Below are positions 1-8,440 of a stretch of DNA of 64,000 nucleotides, one piece after another. The DNA is from Phocaeicola fibrisolvens (GTDB lineage: Bacteria > Bacteroidota > Bacteroidia > Bacteroidales > Bacteroidaceae): contig NZ_JAOQJI010000006.1 in the NCBI RefSeq assembly GCF_025567125.1, forward strand, positions 75,336 through 139,335. Direction: 5' to 3'. The notes beneath the pieces are model-generated. The model was not told the DNA's origin. It did not search any database and worked only from the letters and a program-made list of their open reading frames with translations. Position 1 is the stretch's first letter. Each line of letters starts with the position of its first letter. The position numbers and the translations under genes are program-made.

Positions 1-728
1 CTAAGGTAAAGGCTTGTGAAGTGTGCGGGTTTAAATCCACTTTGATTCGTTACGAATCGGATGTGACCGAGGAAGAACTACTGACAAAAGTGCGTGAACT
101 GAATGAGGATGACGATGTGGACGGATTCATCGTACAGCTTCCGTTGCCTCCTCATATCTCTGAACAGAAGGTAATAGAAACCATTGATTATCGTAAGGAT
201 GTGGATGGTTTCCACCCTATTAATGTGGGGCGTTTGTCTATCGGACTTCCTTGTTATATTTCGGCTACTCCGAATGGGATTATGGAGTTGTTGCGACGCT
301 ATCAGATTGAAACGCGTGGAAAGAAATGTGTTATTTTGGGGCGGAGCAACATTGTTGGAAAACCGATGGCTATGTTAATGATGCAGAAAGCCTGTCCGGG
401 TGATGCGACGGTGACTGTCTGTCACAGTCGGAGCAAGGATCTGGTCAGAGAATGCAGGGAAGCAGATATCCTGATTGCAGCAATGGGGCAACCTAATTTT
501 GTGAAAGCCGATATGGTGAAAGAAGGTGCGGTAGTAATTGACGTGGGTACTACGCGTGTACCCGATGCTTCCAAAAAGTCGGGCTTTAAACTTACCGGCG
601 ATGTGAAGTTTGATGAAGTGGCTCCTAAATGTTCTTACATTACGCCAGTTCCTGGTGGAGTAGGTCCGATGACCATTGTTTCTTTGATGAAGAATACGTT
701 GTTGGCGGGTAAAAAGGCGATATATTGA
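1..728 (+). CDS. folD: Bifunctional methylenetetrahydrofolate dehydrogenase/cyclohydrolase, 5' truncated
   Basis: Cytosolic FolD interconverts 5,10-methylene-THF, methenyl-THF and 10-formyl-THF, supplying one-carbon units for purines and formyl-Met-tRNA. The frame is open from base 3 and ends with TGA at 728, so about 241 residues are present and roughly the first 50 lie outside the window. Visible family motifs are DVDGFHPINVGRLSIG, the nucleotide-binding stretch GRSNIVGKPMAMLM and the C-terminal signature TPVPGGVGPMT. A GTG at 21 could be read as a start, but the reading frame and FolD homology continue upstream of it, so it is internal. A tRNA transcription unit follows after about 30 bp. 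The identification is secure and only the 5' end is missing. Confidence 0.96.
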   Translation, partial: KVKACEVCGFKSTLIRYESDVTEEELLTKVRELNEDDDVDGFIVQLPLPPHISEQKVIETIDYRKDVDGFHPINVGRLSIGLPCYISATPNGIMELLRRYQIETRGKKCVILGRSNIVGKPMAMLMMQKACPGDATVTVCHSRSKDLVRECREADILIAAMGQPNFVKADMVKEGAVVIDVGTTRVPDASKKSGFKLTGDVKFDEVAPKCSYITPVPGGVGPMTIVSLMKNTLLAGKKAIY

Positions 729-756
729 GATTTTGGAAGATTTTTTCGAAGAAATG

Positions 757-787
757 TTTGCAATTTCGAAAAAATCCTCTACCTTTG
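757..787 (+). promoter_or_regulatory. Bacteroides-type promoter of the tRNA-His pair
   Basis: TTTG at 757-760, a 19-base spacer, then TACCTTTG at 780-787 match the primary sigma factor (sigma-ABfr) consensus TTTG-N19-21-TAnnTTTG exactly. It sits about 30 bp upstream of the first tRNA-His and just after folD. Confidence 0.75.
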
Positions 788-816
788 CAATCGCTTTTGA
801 AAAGGAAGCCAACATG

Positions 817-890
817 GTGACTATAGTTCAGTTGGTTAGAGCGTCAGATTGTGGTTCTGAATGTCGTGGGTTCGAGTCCCACTAGTCACC
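817..890 (+). tRNA. tRNA-His (GTG), copy 1
   Basis: A full cloverleaf can be drawn. The acceptor stem is GTGACTA/TAGTCAC, the D arm contains AGTTGGTTA, the anticodon loop TTGTGGT carries GTG (His), and the T arm contains GGTTCGAGTCCC. The base before the acceptor is G (816) opposite discriminator C, the extra G-1:C73 pair required by histidyl-tRNA synthetase. No CCA is encoded. Confidence 0.97.
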
Positions 891-924
891 CTTTCTTCAG
901 AAGCAGTTTTTTTATACCAACATG

Positions 925-998
925 GTGACTATAGTTCAGTTGGTTAGAGCGTCAGATTGTGGTTCTGAATGTCGTGGGTTCGAGTCCCACTAGTCACC
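925..998 (+). tRNA. tRNA-His (GTG), copy 2
   Basis: It is identical over its whole length to the copy 34 bp upstream, including the preceding ACATG and G-1. No second promoter is visible between the two, so both are probably cut from one transcript started at the 757-787 promoter and ended at the following terminator. Confidence 0.97.
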
Positions 999-1001
999 CG
1001 G

Positions 1002-1038
1002 AAAAGAGGTTTTGCATCACGATGCAGAACCTCTTTTT
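1002..1038 (+). terminator. Rho-independent terminator of the tRNA-His unit
   Basis: An inverted repeat (AAAGAGGTTTTGCAT and ATGCAGAACCTCTTT) with a 4-base loop is followed by a T run. It lies directly after the second tRNA. Confidence 0.8.
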
Positions 1039-1083
1039 ATTTTGTATCTGTTCTTTTTTAGTGCTTTAGTACGATGAAATTAT

Positions 1084-1121
1084 AAAAAAGCGCTATCAGA
1101 CCTTCACAGGCTGGATAGCGC
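1084..1121 (-). terminator. Terminator downstream of the NAD-type glutamate dehydrogenase
   Basis: On the minus strand GCGCTATC (1121-1114) pairs with GATAGCGC (1097-1090) and is followed by six to seven T. It is about 125 bp past the stop of the gene it would serve. The stretch in between holds no convincing gene. Confidence 0.65.
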
Positions 1122-1245
1122 AAGCTACAATACAAAATACAAATACAACTAAACGAGATTTTGTGCTAAAATTAAAGCTTTCAAAGATAGGAATAAAAAT
1201 TCATCTTTCCCTCATGCTTGTATGCAATTTAATTATCCTTAATAT

Positions 1246-2583
1246 TCAGACTATACCTTGAGCCATCATGGCATGAGCCACTTTCATGAATCCGGCGATG
1301 TTGGCACCCTTCACGTAATTGATATATCCGTCGCTTTCCGTACCATACTTCACGCACTGTTCGTGAATGTTGTGCATAATCTGGTGCAACTTCTCGTCCA
1401 CTTCCTGTGCGGTCCAGCTCAGGTGCATGGCGTTCTGGCTCATTTCCAGTCCAGAGGTAGCCACACCGCCCGCATTGACTGCCTTGCCTGGCGCATACAT
1501 CATCTTGTGTTCGATGAAAGCATCAATGGCTTCCGGCGTACATCCCATGTTGGAAATTTCTCCCACACAGAGCACCTGGTTCTTGATGAGATGCTGTGCA
1601 TCTTCTCCGTCCAGTTCGTTCTGGGTAGCACATGGCAGGGCGATGTCCACTTTTACCTCCCACGGGCGGCGTCCCGGTACGAAGGTAGCTTTCGGGAATT
1701 TCTCCGCATACGGTGCTACGATGTCGTTGCCCGAAGCACGCAGTTCCAGCATGTAGTCAATCTTTTCTCCCTCGATGCCGTCCGGGTCGTAAATGTAACC
1801 GTCCGGTCCGGAGATAGTCACCACTTTTGCTCCCAGCTGGGTAGCTTTGGTAGCAGCTCCCCAGGCCACGTTGCCGAAACCAGAGATGGCCACCGTCTTT
1901 CCTTTTATATCAATACCTTTTGCATCCAGCATGTGTTTCACAAAATACAAGCCTCCGAAGCCCGTGGCTTCCGGACGAATCAGCGAACCGCCGAATTCCA
2001 GTCCCTTGCCCGTAAACGTTCCGGTGAACTCACGCGTCAGTTTCTTGTACATGCCGAACATGTAGCCCACTTCGCGTCCACCCACGCCGATGTCGCCTGC
2101 CGGCACGTCCATGTCCGGACCCAGATGGCGCCACAATTCCAGCATGAAGGCCTGGCAGAAACGCATGATTTCCGCATTACTTTTTCCGCGCGGAGAGAAG
2201 TCGGAACCTCCCTTTCCACCGCCCATCGGCAGCGTGGTCAGTGCATTCTTGAAAGTTTGTTCAAATCCCAGGAATTTCAGGATAGACAGGTTGACCGATG
2301 CATGGAAACGGATACCCCCCTTGTATGGGCCGATGGCGTTATTGAATTGCACGCGGTAACCCAAGTTGGTCTGTACTTCCCCCTTGTCGTCCACCCATGT
2401 GACGCGGAAAGTGAAAATACGGTCGGGTTCTACTAGCCGTTCAATGATTTTAGCCTTTTCAAATTCGGGATGCTGGTTGTAAATATCTTCGATAGAAAGC
2501 AATACTTCTCTTACTGCCTGAAGGTACTCTGATTCACCTGGATGCTTGGCTTCCAAGGATGACATGATCTTGTTAATATCCAT
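1246..2583 (-). CDS. gdhB: Glutamate dehydrogenase, NAD-type hexameric
   Basis: Catalyses glutamate + NAD+ = 2-oxoglutarate + ammonia in the cytosol. The ORF extends to 2715, but the start at 2583 (MDINKIMSS, 445 residues) is chosen because it gives the family length and a TAnnTTTG promoter lies at 2629-2636, inside the longer version. Visible motifs are PMGGGKGGSDFSPRG around the catalytic lysine and PAGDIGVGGREVGYMFG. The dinucleotide fold reads GFGNVAWGAATKA and continues to ISGPDGYIYDPDG. That pattern matches, from memory, clostridial NAD-specific GDH, whereas the second GDH in the window has the NADP-like pattern. EGANMP, usual near the C-terminal half, reads EISNMGC here. The gene is divergent from the receiver-PPDK gene. 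The symbol follows B. fragilis usage and is the less certain part. Confidence 0.93.
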   Translation of the reverse strand: MDINKIMSSLEAKHPGESEYLQAVREVLLSIEDIYNQHPEFEKAKIIERLVEPDRIFTFRVTWVDDKGEVQTNLGYRVQFNNAIGPYKGGIRFHASVNLSILKFLGFEQTFKNALTTLPMGGGKGGSDFSPRGKSNAEIMRFCQAFMLELWRHLGPDMDVPAGDIGVGGREVGYMFGMYKKLTREFTGTFTGKGLEFGGSLIRPEATGFGGLYFVKHMLDAKGIDIKGKTVAISGFGNVAWGAATKATQLGAKVVTISGPDGYIYDPDGIEGEKIDYMLELRASGNDIVAPYAEKFPKATFVPGRRPWEVKVDIALPCATQNELDGEDAQHLIKNQVLCVGEISNMGCTPEAIDAFIEHKMMYAPGKAVNAGGVATSGLEMSQNAMHLSWTAQEVDEKLHQIMHNIHEQCVKYGTESDGYINYVKGANIAGFMKVAHAMMAQGIV

Positions 2584-2628
2584 AATCAAATAATTTAAGG
2601 TCTGACAAAATGAAATGTTTTGTATATG

Positions 2629-2658
2629 CAAAGATAGGAATTTACCTGTATTGGCAAA
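2629..2658 (-). promoter_or_regulatory. Promoter of the NAD-type glutamate dehydrogenase
   Basis: On the minus strand TTTG (2658-2655), an 18-base spacer and TATCTTTG (2636-2629) fit the Bacteroides consensus. Transcription would begin near 2622, so the ATG at 2583 and not the upstream one at 2715 is the translated start. Confidence 0.65.
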
Positions 2659-2793
2659 GCTTTTCCCCTTATTTTTCGTGTGATGGCTTAAATTTTGATA
2701 GTTTTTTACCAGCACTCAAGAAAGATTTGCAAAAATCAGGTGAATTTCCGATTTTTGTTTTTATAAACAAGAATAAGCTTAAAACAAGATACC

Positions 2794-5760
2794 ATGCTAA
2801 ACAACCTGAGAATTAAACTCCGACAGCTTTATTTCAAGGATACGCAGTTTGCCAACCTGATGACAAAGCGTATTTTCAACGTGCTGCTAGTGGCCAATCC
2901 GTACGATGCGTTCATGCTCGAAGACGATGGCCGCATCGATGAGAAGATTTTTAATGAATACATGAACCTGAGCCTGCGCTACCCGCCCCGTTTTACCCAA
3001 GTGTCCACGGGAGAGGAGGCATGGGAGCAGTTGCGCAACACCATGTTCGACCTGGTCATCTGTATGCCGGGTTCCGACAACAGTGACACCTTCGACATTG
3101 CCCGCGACATCAAGCGGGAGTATCCTCATCTGCCGCTGGTGGTGCTGACTCCTTTTTCGCATGGCATCAAGGAACGGATGGAACACGAGGACCTGAGCAT
3201 TTTCGAATACGTGTTCTGCTGGCTGGGAAATACTGATCTGCTGGTGTCCATCATCAAGCTGATTGAGGACAAGATGAACCTGGAGCACGACATCAAGGAA
3301 ATCGGTGTGCAGATGATTCTGCTCGTGGAAGACTCCATCCGCTTCTATTCGTCCGTGCTGCCCAATCTCTACAAGTTCGTGCTCCGCCAGAGCCAGGAGT
3401 TTGCCACCGAAGCCCTGAACGAGCACCAGCGTACGCTGCGCATGCGTGGTCGTCCTAAAATCGTGCTGGCCCGTTCGTACGAGGAAGCCATGGACCTGTA
3501 TAACAAGTACCAGAACAACATGCTGGGCGTCATTTCCGATGCCCGTTTCCCCCGTGAAGGCGAAAACGATGCAGAGGCAGGGGTAAGCTTGCTGCGTGAG
3601 ATACGCAGGCGCGATCCGTTCATCCCACTGATTCTGCAGTCGGCCGAAGAAAGCAACCGCCAGTATGCCCCCGAACTGGATGCCGTGTTCATCGACAAGA
3701 ACTCCAAGAAGATGAACATCGACCTGCGCGAAGCCGTGTCCGACAACTTCGGTTTCGGCGACTTCATCTTCCGCGACCCCCATACCCTGAAGGAAGTGGC
3801 CCGCATCCATAACCTGAAAGAACTCCAGAACGTGATTTTCGCTATTCCGGCAGAATCCTTCCTTTACCACATCAGCCGCAACCACATCTCGCGCTGGCTG
3901 TATTCGCGTGCCATCTTCCCGGTGGCCGAGTTCCTGAAACAGATTACGTGGGAATCCCTTCAGGACATCGACGCACACCGGCAGATTATTTTCGAAGCCA
4001 TCGTGAAATACCGCAAGATGAAAAACCAGGGCGTGGTGGCCGTGTTCCAGCGCGACCGTTTCGACCGCTATTCCAATTTTGCGCGTATCGGCGACGGCTC
4101 TTTGGGAGGCAAGGGGCGCGGACTGGCCTTTATCGATAACATGGTGAAGCGTCATCCCGAGTTCGACGAGTTTGAAAACGCCTCGGTCATGATTCCGAAA
4201 ACCGTGGTGCTTTGTACCGATGTGTTCGATGAGTTCATGGACTCCAACCAGCTGTACCAGATAGCCTTGAGCGATGCCGCCGACGACGTGATTCTGCAGG
4301 CTTTCCTCCGGGCCAAGCTGCCCGACAGTCTGGTGGAAGACTTTTTCGCCTTCTTCGATGCCGTCAAGGCCCCCATTGCCATCCGTTCGTCCAGCCTGCT
4401 GGAAGACTCCCACTACCAGCCGTTTGCCGGTATCTATTCCACTTACATGATTCCCTATCTGGACGACAAGTACGAGATGCTCCGCATGCTGAGCGATGCC
4501 ATCAAGGGTGTGTATGCCTCCGTATATTATAAGGATAGCAAGGCCTACATGCAGGCCACTAGCAACGTCATCGACCAGGAAAAGATGGCCGTCATCCTTC
4601 AGGAAGTGGTTGGCACCCAGTATGGCGACCGTTACTATCCGGCCATATCCGGTGTGGCCCGCTCTATCAACTATTATCCCATCAACGACGAACTGGCCGA
4701 AGAAGGCACGGTGAGCCTGGCGCTGGGACTTGGAAAATACATTGTCGACGGCGGTCTCACCTTGCGTGTCTGTCCGTACCACCCCACGCAGGTGCTCCAG
4801 ACCAGCGAGATGGAAATCGCCTTGCGCGAGACCCAGACCCGCTTCTATGCCCTCGACCTGAAGAACCTGGGACAGAACTTCTCGCTCGACGACGGCTTCA
4901 ACCTGCTGAAGCTCCATGTGAAAGATGCCGAGGCCGACGGCGCCTTGAACTTCATCGCCTCGACCTACGACCCGTATGACATGGTGATACGCGACGGCAT
5001 CTATCCCGGCGGGCGCAAGCTCATCACCTTTGCCAACATCCTCCAGCACGACGTCTTCCCTTTGGCCCGCATCCTCCAGCTTGTGCAGAAATACGGTCAG
5101 GGCGAGATGCGTCGTCCGGTGGAAATCGAGTTTGCCGTCAATCTGGACGCCCGTACCAAGAGCGGCGTGTTCTATCTGCTGCAAATCCGTCCGATGGTCG
5201 ATGTGAAAGCCGGGCTGGACGAAGACTTGACTCTGGTGCCGGAAGAAAAGCTCCTGCTCAAGAGCGGAAACTCGTTGGGACACGGTGTGATGGACGACCT
5301 GCAGGACGTCATCTATGTGAAGACCGAAGGCTATTCCGCCTCCAACAACCAGCTGATAGCCTACGACATCGAGAAGCTCAACCGCCGCTTCCTTGACGAA
5401 GGTAAGCATTACATACTGGTGGGTCCTGGACGGTGGGGTAGCAGCGACACTTGGCTCGGCATACCGGTGAAATGGCCGAATATTTCGGCGGCCCGCATCA
5501 TCGTGGAAGCCGGGCTGACCAACTACCGGGTAGACCCCAGTCAGGGCACCCATTTCTTCCAGAACCTGACTTCGTTCGGGGTGGGCTATTTCACCATCAA
5601 TGCCTACATGAACGACGGTATCTATAACCAAGCCTTACTCGACAGCATGCCCGCCGTAGAAGAAACGAAGTTCCTCCGTTGGGTACGGTTTGAGAAACCG
5701 CTTACCGTGAAGATGGATGGAAAGAAGAAATTGGGTGTGGTAGAACTGCCAGAAAACTGA
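2794..5760 (+). CDS. Receiver-domain/PPDK N-terminal (PEP/pyruvate-binding) fusion protein
   Basis: This is a 988-residue cytosolic protein. Residues about 27-160 form a degenerate receiver-like domain in which the acceptor Asp position reads VICMPGSD. Residues about 172-318 form a second receiver with intact features: acidic pair E179/D180, putative acceptor D249 (GVISDARFP), S283 and K302. A linker follows, then a pyruvate-phosphate-dikinase ATP-grasp domain from about 430 to 820 (GSLGGKGRGLAF, IAIRSSSLLED, LLQIRPMVD). The last 150 residues hold VGPGRWGSSDTWLG and DPSQGTHFFQNLTS. No phosphohistidine swivel domain or PEP-binding TIM barrel is present, so a normal PEP synthase cycle is impossible within this protein. 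Codons are strikingly rich in G/C at third positions compared with neighbours, which also creates a long antisense ORF. The start agrees with the A-rich upstream region. Annotators often call it phosphoenolpyruvate synthase; the real reaction is unknown to me. Confidence 0.85.
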   Translation: MLNNLRIKLRQLYFKDTQFANLMTKRIFNVLLVANPYDAFMLEDDGRIDEKIFNEYMNLSLRYPPRFTQVSTGEEAWEQLRNTMFDLVICMPGSDNSDTFDIARDIKREYPHLPLVVLTPFSHGIKERMEHEDLSIFEYVFCWLGNTDLLVSIIKLIEDKMNLEHDIKEIGVQMILLVEDSIRFYSSVLPNLYKFVLRQSQEFATEALNEHQRTLRMRGRPKIVLARSYEEAMDLYNKYQNNMLGVISDARFPREGENDAEAGVSLLREIRRRDPFIPLILQSAEESNRQYAPELDAVFIDKNSKKMNIDLREAVSDNFGFGDFIFRDPHTLKEVARIHNLKELQNVIFAIPAESFLYHISRNHISRWLYSRAIFPVAEFLKQITWESLQDIDAHRQIIFEAIVKYRKMKNQGVVAVFQRDRFDRYSNFARIGDGSLGGKGRGLAFIDNMVKRHPEFDEFENASVMIPKTVVLCTDVFDEFMDSNQLYQIALSDAADDVILQAFLRAKLPDSLVEDFFAFFDAVKAPIAIRSSSLLEDSHYQPFAGIYSTYMIPYLDDKYEMLRMLSDAIKGVYASVYYKDSKAYMQATSNVIDQEKMAVILQEVVGTQYGDRYYPAISGVARSINYYPINDELAEEGTVSLALGLGKYIVDGGLTLRVCPYHPTQVLQTSEMEIALRETQTRFYALDLKNLGQNFSLDDGFNLLKLHVKDAEADGALNFIASTYDPYDMVIRDGIYPGGRKLITFANILQHDVFPLARILQLVQKYGQGEMRRPVEIEFAVNLDARTKSGVFYLLQIRPMVDVKAGLDEDLTLVPEEKLLLKSGNSLGHGVMDDLQDVIYVKTEGYSASNNQLIAYDIEKLNRRFLDEGKHYILVGPGRWGSSDTWLGIPVKWPNISAARIIVEAGLTNYRVDPSQGTHFFQNLTSFGVGYFTINAYMNDGIYNQALLDSMPAVEETKFLRWVRFEKPLTVKMDGKKKLGVVELPEN

Positions 5761-5778
5761 TTCCAGGGTTAAAACGAA

Positions 5779-5814
5779 AAAAAGAGGTGCCTGCATGTGC
5801 AAGTACCTCTTTTT
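5779..5814. terminator. Bidirectional terminator between convergent genes
   Basis: AAAAAGAGGT and ACCTCTTTTT flank an internal weaker stem (GCA/TGC). A-run and T-run tails on both sides allow termination of the receiver-PPDK gene (+) and the GH31 gene (-). Confidence 0.75.
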
Positions 5815-5831
5815 CTGTAAATGGGAGTTGG

Positions 5832-8306
5832 TTACAATTTTATCGTAATCTTCTTACCCGAATAAGTCACTTTCTTGTCGGGTTTCATCGTGACGGTTTC
5901 GGCAGATTGTTTGCCCGGCTGCATCAGGGTGATGCAGAAATTGCGCTTTTTCAGCATGTGCGGGAATTCTCCAGTACGGTTGTCGATAGTCAGCGTACGG
6001 GTGGCATCGTTCCAGTGGAATCGGATGGTGGAGAACATACCTTTTTCGTAGTTGTAATTGTCGAACTCGTCTTCGTAGAGGGTGAACTCGCCGTCGGCTC
6101 CCGGATAGACGCAGATGTCCAGATTGTCCCATTTCTTTTCGGTAGAATATTGTACCTTCGGTCCTAGGGGCAGGATGCTTCCGGCTTTGATGTAGAGCGG
6201 CAGGATGTCTACCGGACATGCGCGTTGGAGTTCTTGTCCGCCTTCCACGCTTTCGTTGGTCCAGAAATCAATCCATTTCGTACCTTTCGGCAAGTACACT
6301 TTCACCGGAGCGGAAGCCTTGGCCACATCAGGCACGGTGGTTACGCCTTTGTTGCCTTCCACTTTCTTCGTGTACAGCGGTTCGGTGACCGGACGTACCA
6401 GAATCTGCTTGCCGAACAGGTATTCGTTGTCCAGCAAGATGGCCTTGCGGTCGGTGGCGAAATCCATCACCAGCGGACGCATCATGCAGCCGTCCTCCTG
6501 TACCACGGCCCCGTTCAGACTATATATATAAGGTAAGAGGCGGTAACGGAGTTCGATGATGCGTTTCTGTGCGTCGTAGGCCCAGTCGCCTTCCTTGCCG
6601 AAAAGGTCGATTTCGTTCATCATCGGTGAAGAACAGTGGTTGCGCATCAGTGGCATGAAGCATCCCCACTGGAACCAGCGTACATGCAGTTCCTGATAAG
6701 CCACGTTGGTGCAGTCGTTGTTGTATTCCCAGCCGAAGAAACCTCCTAAGTCCGTATTCCAGAACGGAATGCCGCAAAGCGTGAAGTTCAGTCCGGCGGG
6801 AATCTGCTGGCGGAGTACGTTCCAGCTTGATACCACATCGCCGCTCCAGCTCAGGGCTCCGTAGTGCTGTTGTCCGAGGTAACCTGAACGGGTCATCTGG
6901 AATACACGTTTTTCGTCTGATACAGCACGTTGGTGTTCATAGATACCCCGGTTGTGAGCCAGTGGGAAGGCATTGTGTACGGAGCGGAAAGAACCGTCGG
7001 CTGTCAGCAGGTCGAAATCACTTTCCTTGGGGTTCAGGTGGTCGGGTTCCGTAGAGTCGGTCCACCAGGCATCAATGTTCATTTGATGCAAGTGGCTGAG
7101 GTAACGCCAGTAGAGGTCGCGTGCATCCTTGTTGAACGGGTCGTAGGGATGGGCTCCCGATTGAGGGGGCCAGGTTTCAAATTTCAGCAGGGCATTCATC
7201 TTGTCGAGTTCCTTGAACTGGTCGGTCCAGGGGCCGAAGCTGGCCCATACGGAAATCATGAGGTGGGCGTTGTTCTTGTGTACGTATTCCACCATCTCTT
7301 CTGGGCTTTTGAAGCGGGGTTTCGGATAGCGGGCATTCTTGTCTTCGCCGTTCGGCAGGTAGCGCAGGGCTTCCGCATCGTCCATCTTGTTGATGTAGCG
7401 CGGGTTCATGAATTTCATGGCGTTCCAGTTGGAATCGCATCCCCAGTACTGCCAGTCCTGTACGATACCGTCGAGGGGAATTTCTAGCTTGCGGTACTTG
7501 TCGAGTACGCCGCATAGTTCGTCGGGGCTCTTGTAGCGTTCGCGGCACTGCCAGTAGCCCATGGTCCAGAGCGGGAACATGGTGGCTTTTCCCGTCAGGT
7601 CGCGGATGCAGGCAATCACGCCGTCCTGCGTGCCGTCTTCATAGAGGAAATAATAGTCGGAGCAAAGGCCCACTTGTGAAGAAAATGAGGTTTCGTAGGG
7701 AGTGTCGCTGAAGTCGGAGATACCCGGATTGTCCCAATATACACCATAGCCTTTTTCGGAGGTGAAATAAGGAATGCAGATGTTGGTGTTACCGTTGGAC
7801 AGGTGAATCTGCTGGTTGCGGTGGTTCATGGCTCCGCTTTGCCGTTGCCCCAGTCCATAAATAGCTTCATCGGGTGTAAGGCTGAACGCCTGGCTCACGG
7901 TATACGCATCGCGGTTTACATCCTTCCGAGGGATGAAGTTGGTTCCTTCTACCTTTTCCTTCAACAAGGTTTTTCCTTTTTCATCGGTGTAGGTCACTTT
8001 TCCGGTGGCCACATCCAGTGTGACTTTCATCTTTCCGGCGGTCATACACACCGTGTTTCCGTTCTGAGTGTAAGCTATCTCCACTTTCTCAGGTGTCTTG
8101 ATGACGGGATAACTTTTTTTCTCGGGCATCTCGGCCGAAGGATATTTCACGATGCGCACGATGGAAGGAGAGTAAAAAATCACTTCCCCGTTTAAAACAG
8201 GTTGTGCGGTTTGGAATTTTCCCCCTTGGGCAGTTTTTTCAAAATGCTGCGCGAAGGAAGACATGCAAGAAGCCAGTGCGGCTAGGAATAGAATTTCTTT
8301 TCTCAT
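5832..8306 (-). CDS. Glycoside hydrolase family 31 (alpha-xylosidase/alpha-glucosidase-like)
   Basis: This exported 824-residue GH31 enzyme should cleave non-reducing alpha-linked xylosyl or glucosyl residues by the retaining mechanism. An N-terminal signal peptide ends near MSSFAQ, so it is periplasmic or cell-surface. An N-terminal galactose-mutarotase-like sandwich is followed by the (beta/alpha)8 barrel. The nucleophile Asp is in DAWWTDSTEPD and the acid/base Asp in LSWSGDVVSSW; ITLWQ-type substrate loops are replaced by LMISVWASFGPW. A C-terminal beta domain ends the protein. Length is normal for Bacteroides GH31. It has its own promoter at 8353-8360 and lies downstream of the propeller regulator on the same strand, a probable regulator-target pair. 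No SusC/SusD pair is nearby. Substrate specificity cannot be decided from the motifs; alpha-xyloside is my first guess. Confidence 0.92.
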   Translation of the reverse strand: MRKEILFLAALASCMSSFAQHFEKTAQGGKFQTAQPVLNGEVIFYSPSIVRIVKYPSAEMPEKKSYPVIKTPEKVEIAYTQNGNTVCMTAGKMKVTLDVATGKVTYTDEKGKTLLKEKVEGTNFIPRKDVNRDAYTVSQAFSLTPDEAIYGLGQRQSGAMNHRNQQIHLSNGNTNICIPYFTSEKGYGVYWDNPGISDFSDTPYETSFSSQVGLCSDYYFLYEDGTQDGVIACIRDLTGKATMFPLWTMGYWQCRERYKSPDELCGVLDKYRKLEIPLDGIVQDWQYWGCDSNWNAMKFMNPRYINKMDDAEALRYLPNGEDKNARYPKPRFKSPEEMVEYVHKNNAHLMISVWASFGPWTDQFKELDKMNALLKFETWPPQSGAHPYDPFNKDARDLYWRYLSHLHQMNIDAWWTDSTEPDHLNPKESDFDLLTADGSFRSVHNAFPLAHNRGIYEHQRAVSDEKRVFQMTRSGYLGQQHYGALSWSGDVVSSWNVLRQQIPAGLNFTLCGIPFWNTDLGGFFGWEYNNDCTNVAYQELHVRWFQWGCFMPLMRNHCSSPMMNEIDLFGKEGDWAYDAQKRIIELRYRLLPYIYSLNGAVVQEDGCMMRPLVMDFATDRKAILLDNEYLFGKQILVRPVTEPLYTKKVEGNKGVTTVPDVAKASAPVKVYLPKGTKWIDFWTNESVEGGQELQRACPVDILPLYIKAGSILPLGPKVQYSTEKKWDNLDICVYPGADGEFTLYEDEFDNYNYEKGMFSTIRFHWNDATRTLTIDNRTGEFPHMLKKRNFCITLMQPGKQSAETVTMKPDKKVTYSGKKITIKL

Positions 8307-8352
8307 TTTGTTCGTTCGTTTTTCGAAGTTTGACCACTAAGGTTGACACTGC

Positions 8353-8360
8353 CAAATGTA
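8353..8360 (-). promoter_or_regulatory. -7 element of the GH31 promoter
   Basis: The minus strand reads TACATTTG, a full match to TAnnTTTG, 47 bp upstream of the GH31 ATG. No clear TTTG is found at -33, as expected if an activator is needed. Confidence 0.5.
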
Positions 8361-8440
8361 AAAAGATTCTTTGGCGAGGCAGAGAAAAGAATGTGTCAAA
8401 GAGCGGTATGAAATGCTTCAAAGGGCATTTTGACGCATTT

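Noticed and set aside
1258..2436. Plus-strand ORF of 392 codons opposite glutamate dehydrogenase
   Set aside because: Antisense shadow of a conserved gene, low-complexity composition and no recognisable motif. A similar shadow occurs opposite the second GDH.
2887..5631. Minus-strand ORF of 914 codons opposite the receiver-PPDK gene
   Set aside because: It arises from the high G/C content at third positions of the sense gene. The translation is rich in His, Val and Gly without any domain, and the sense gene has clear motifs.
2794..5760. Phosphoenolpyruvate synthase (ppsA)
   Set aside because: Only the ATP-grasp domain is present. The phosphohistidine and PEP-binding domains are missing, so the usual name was not used.
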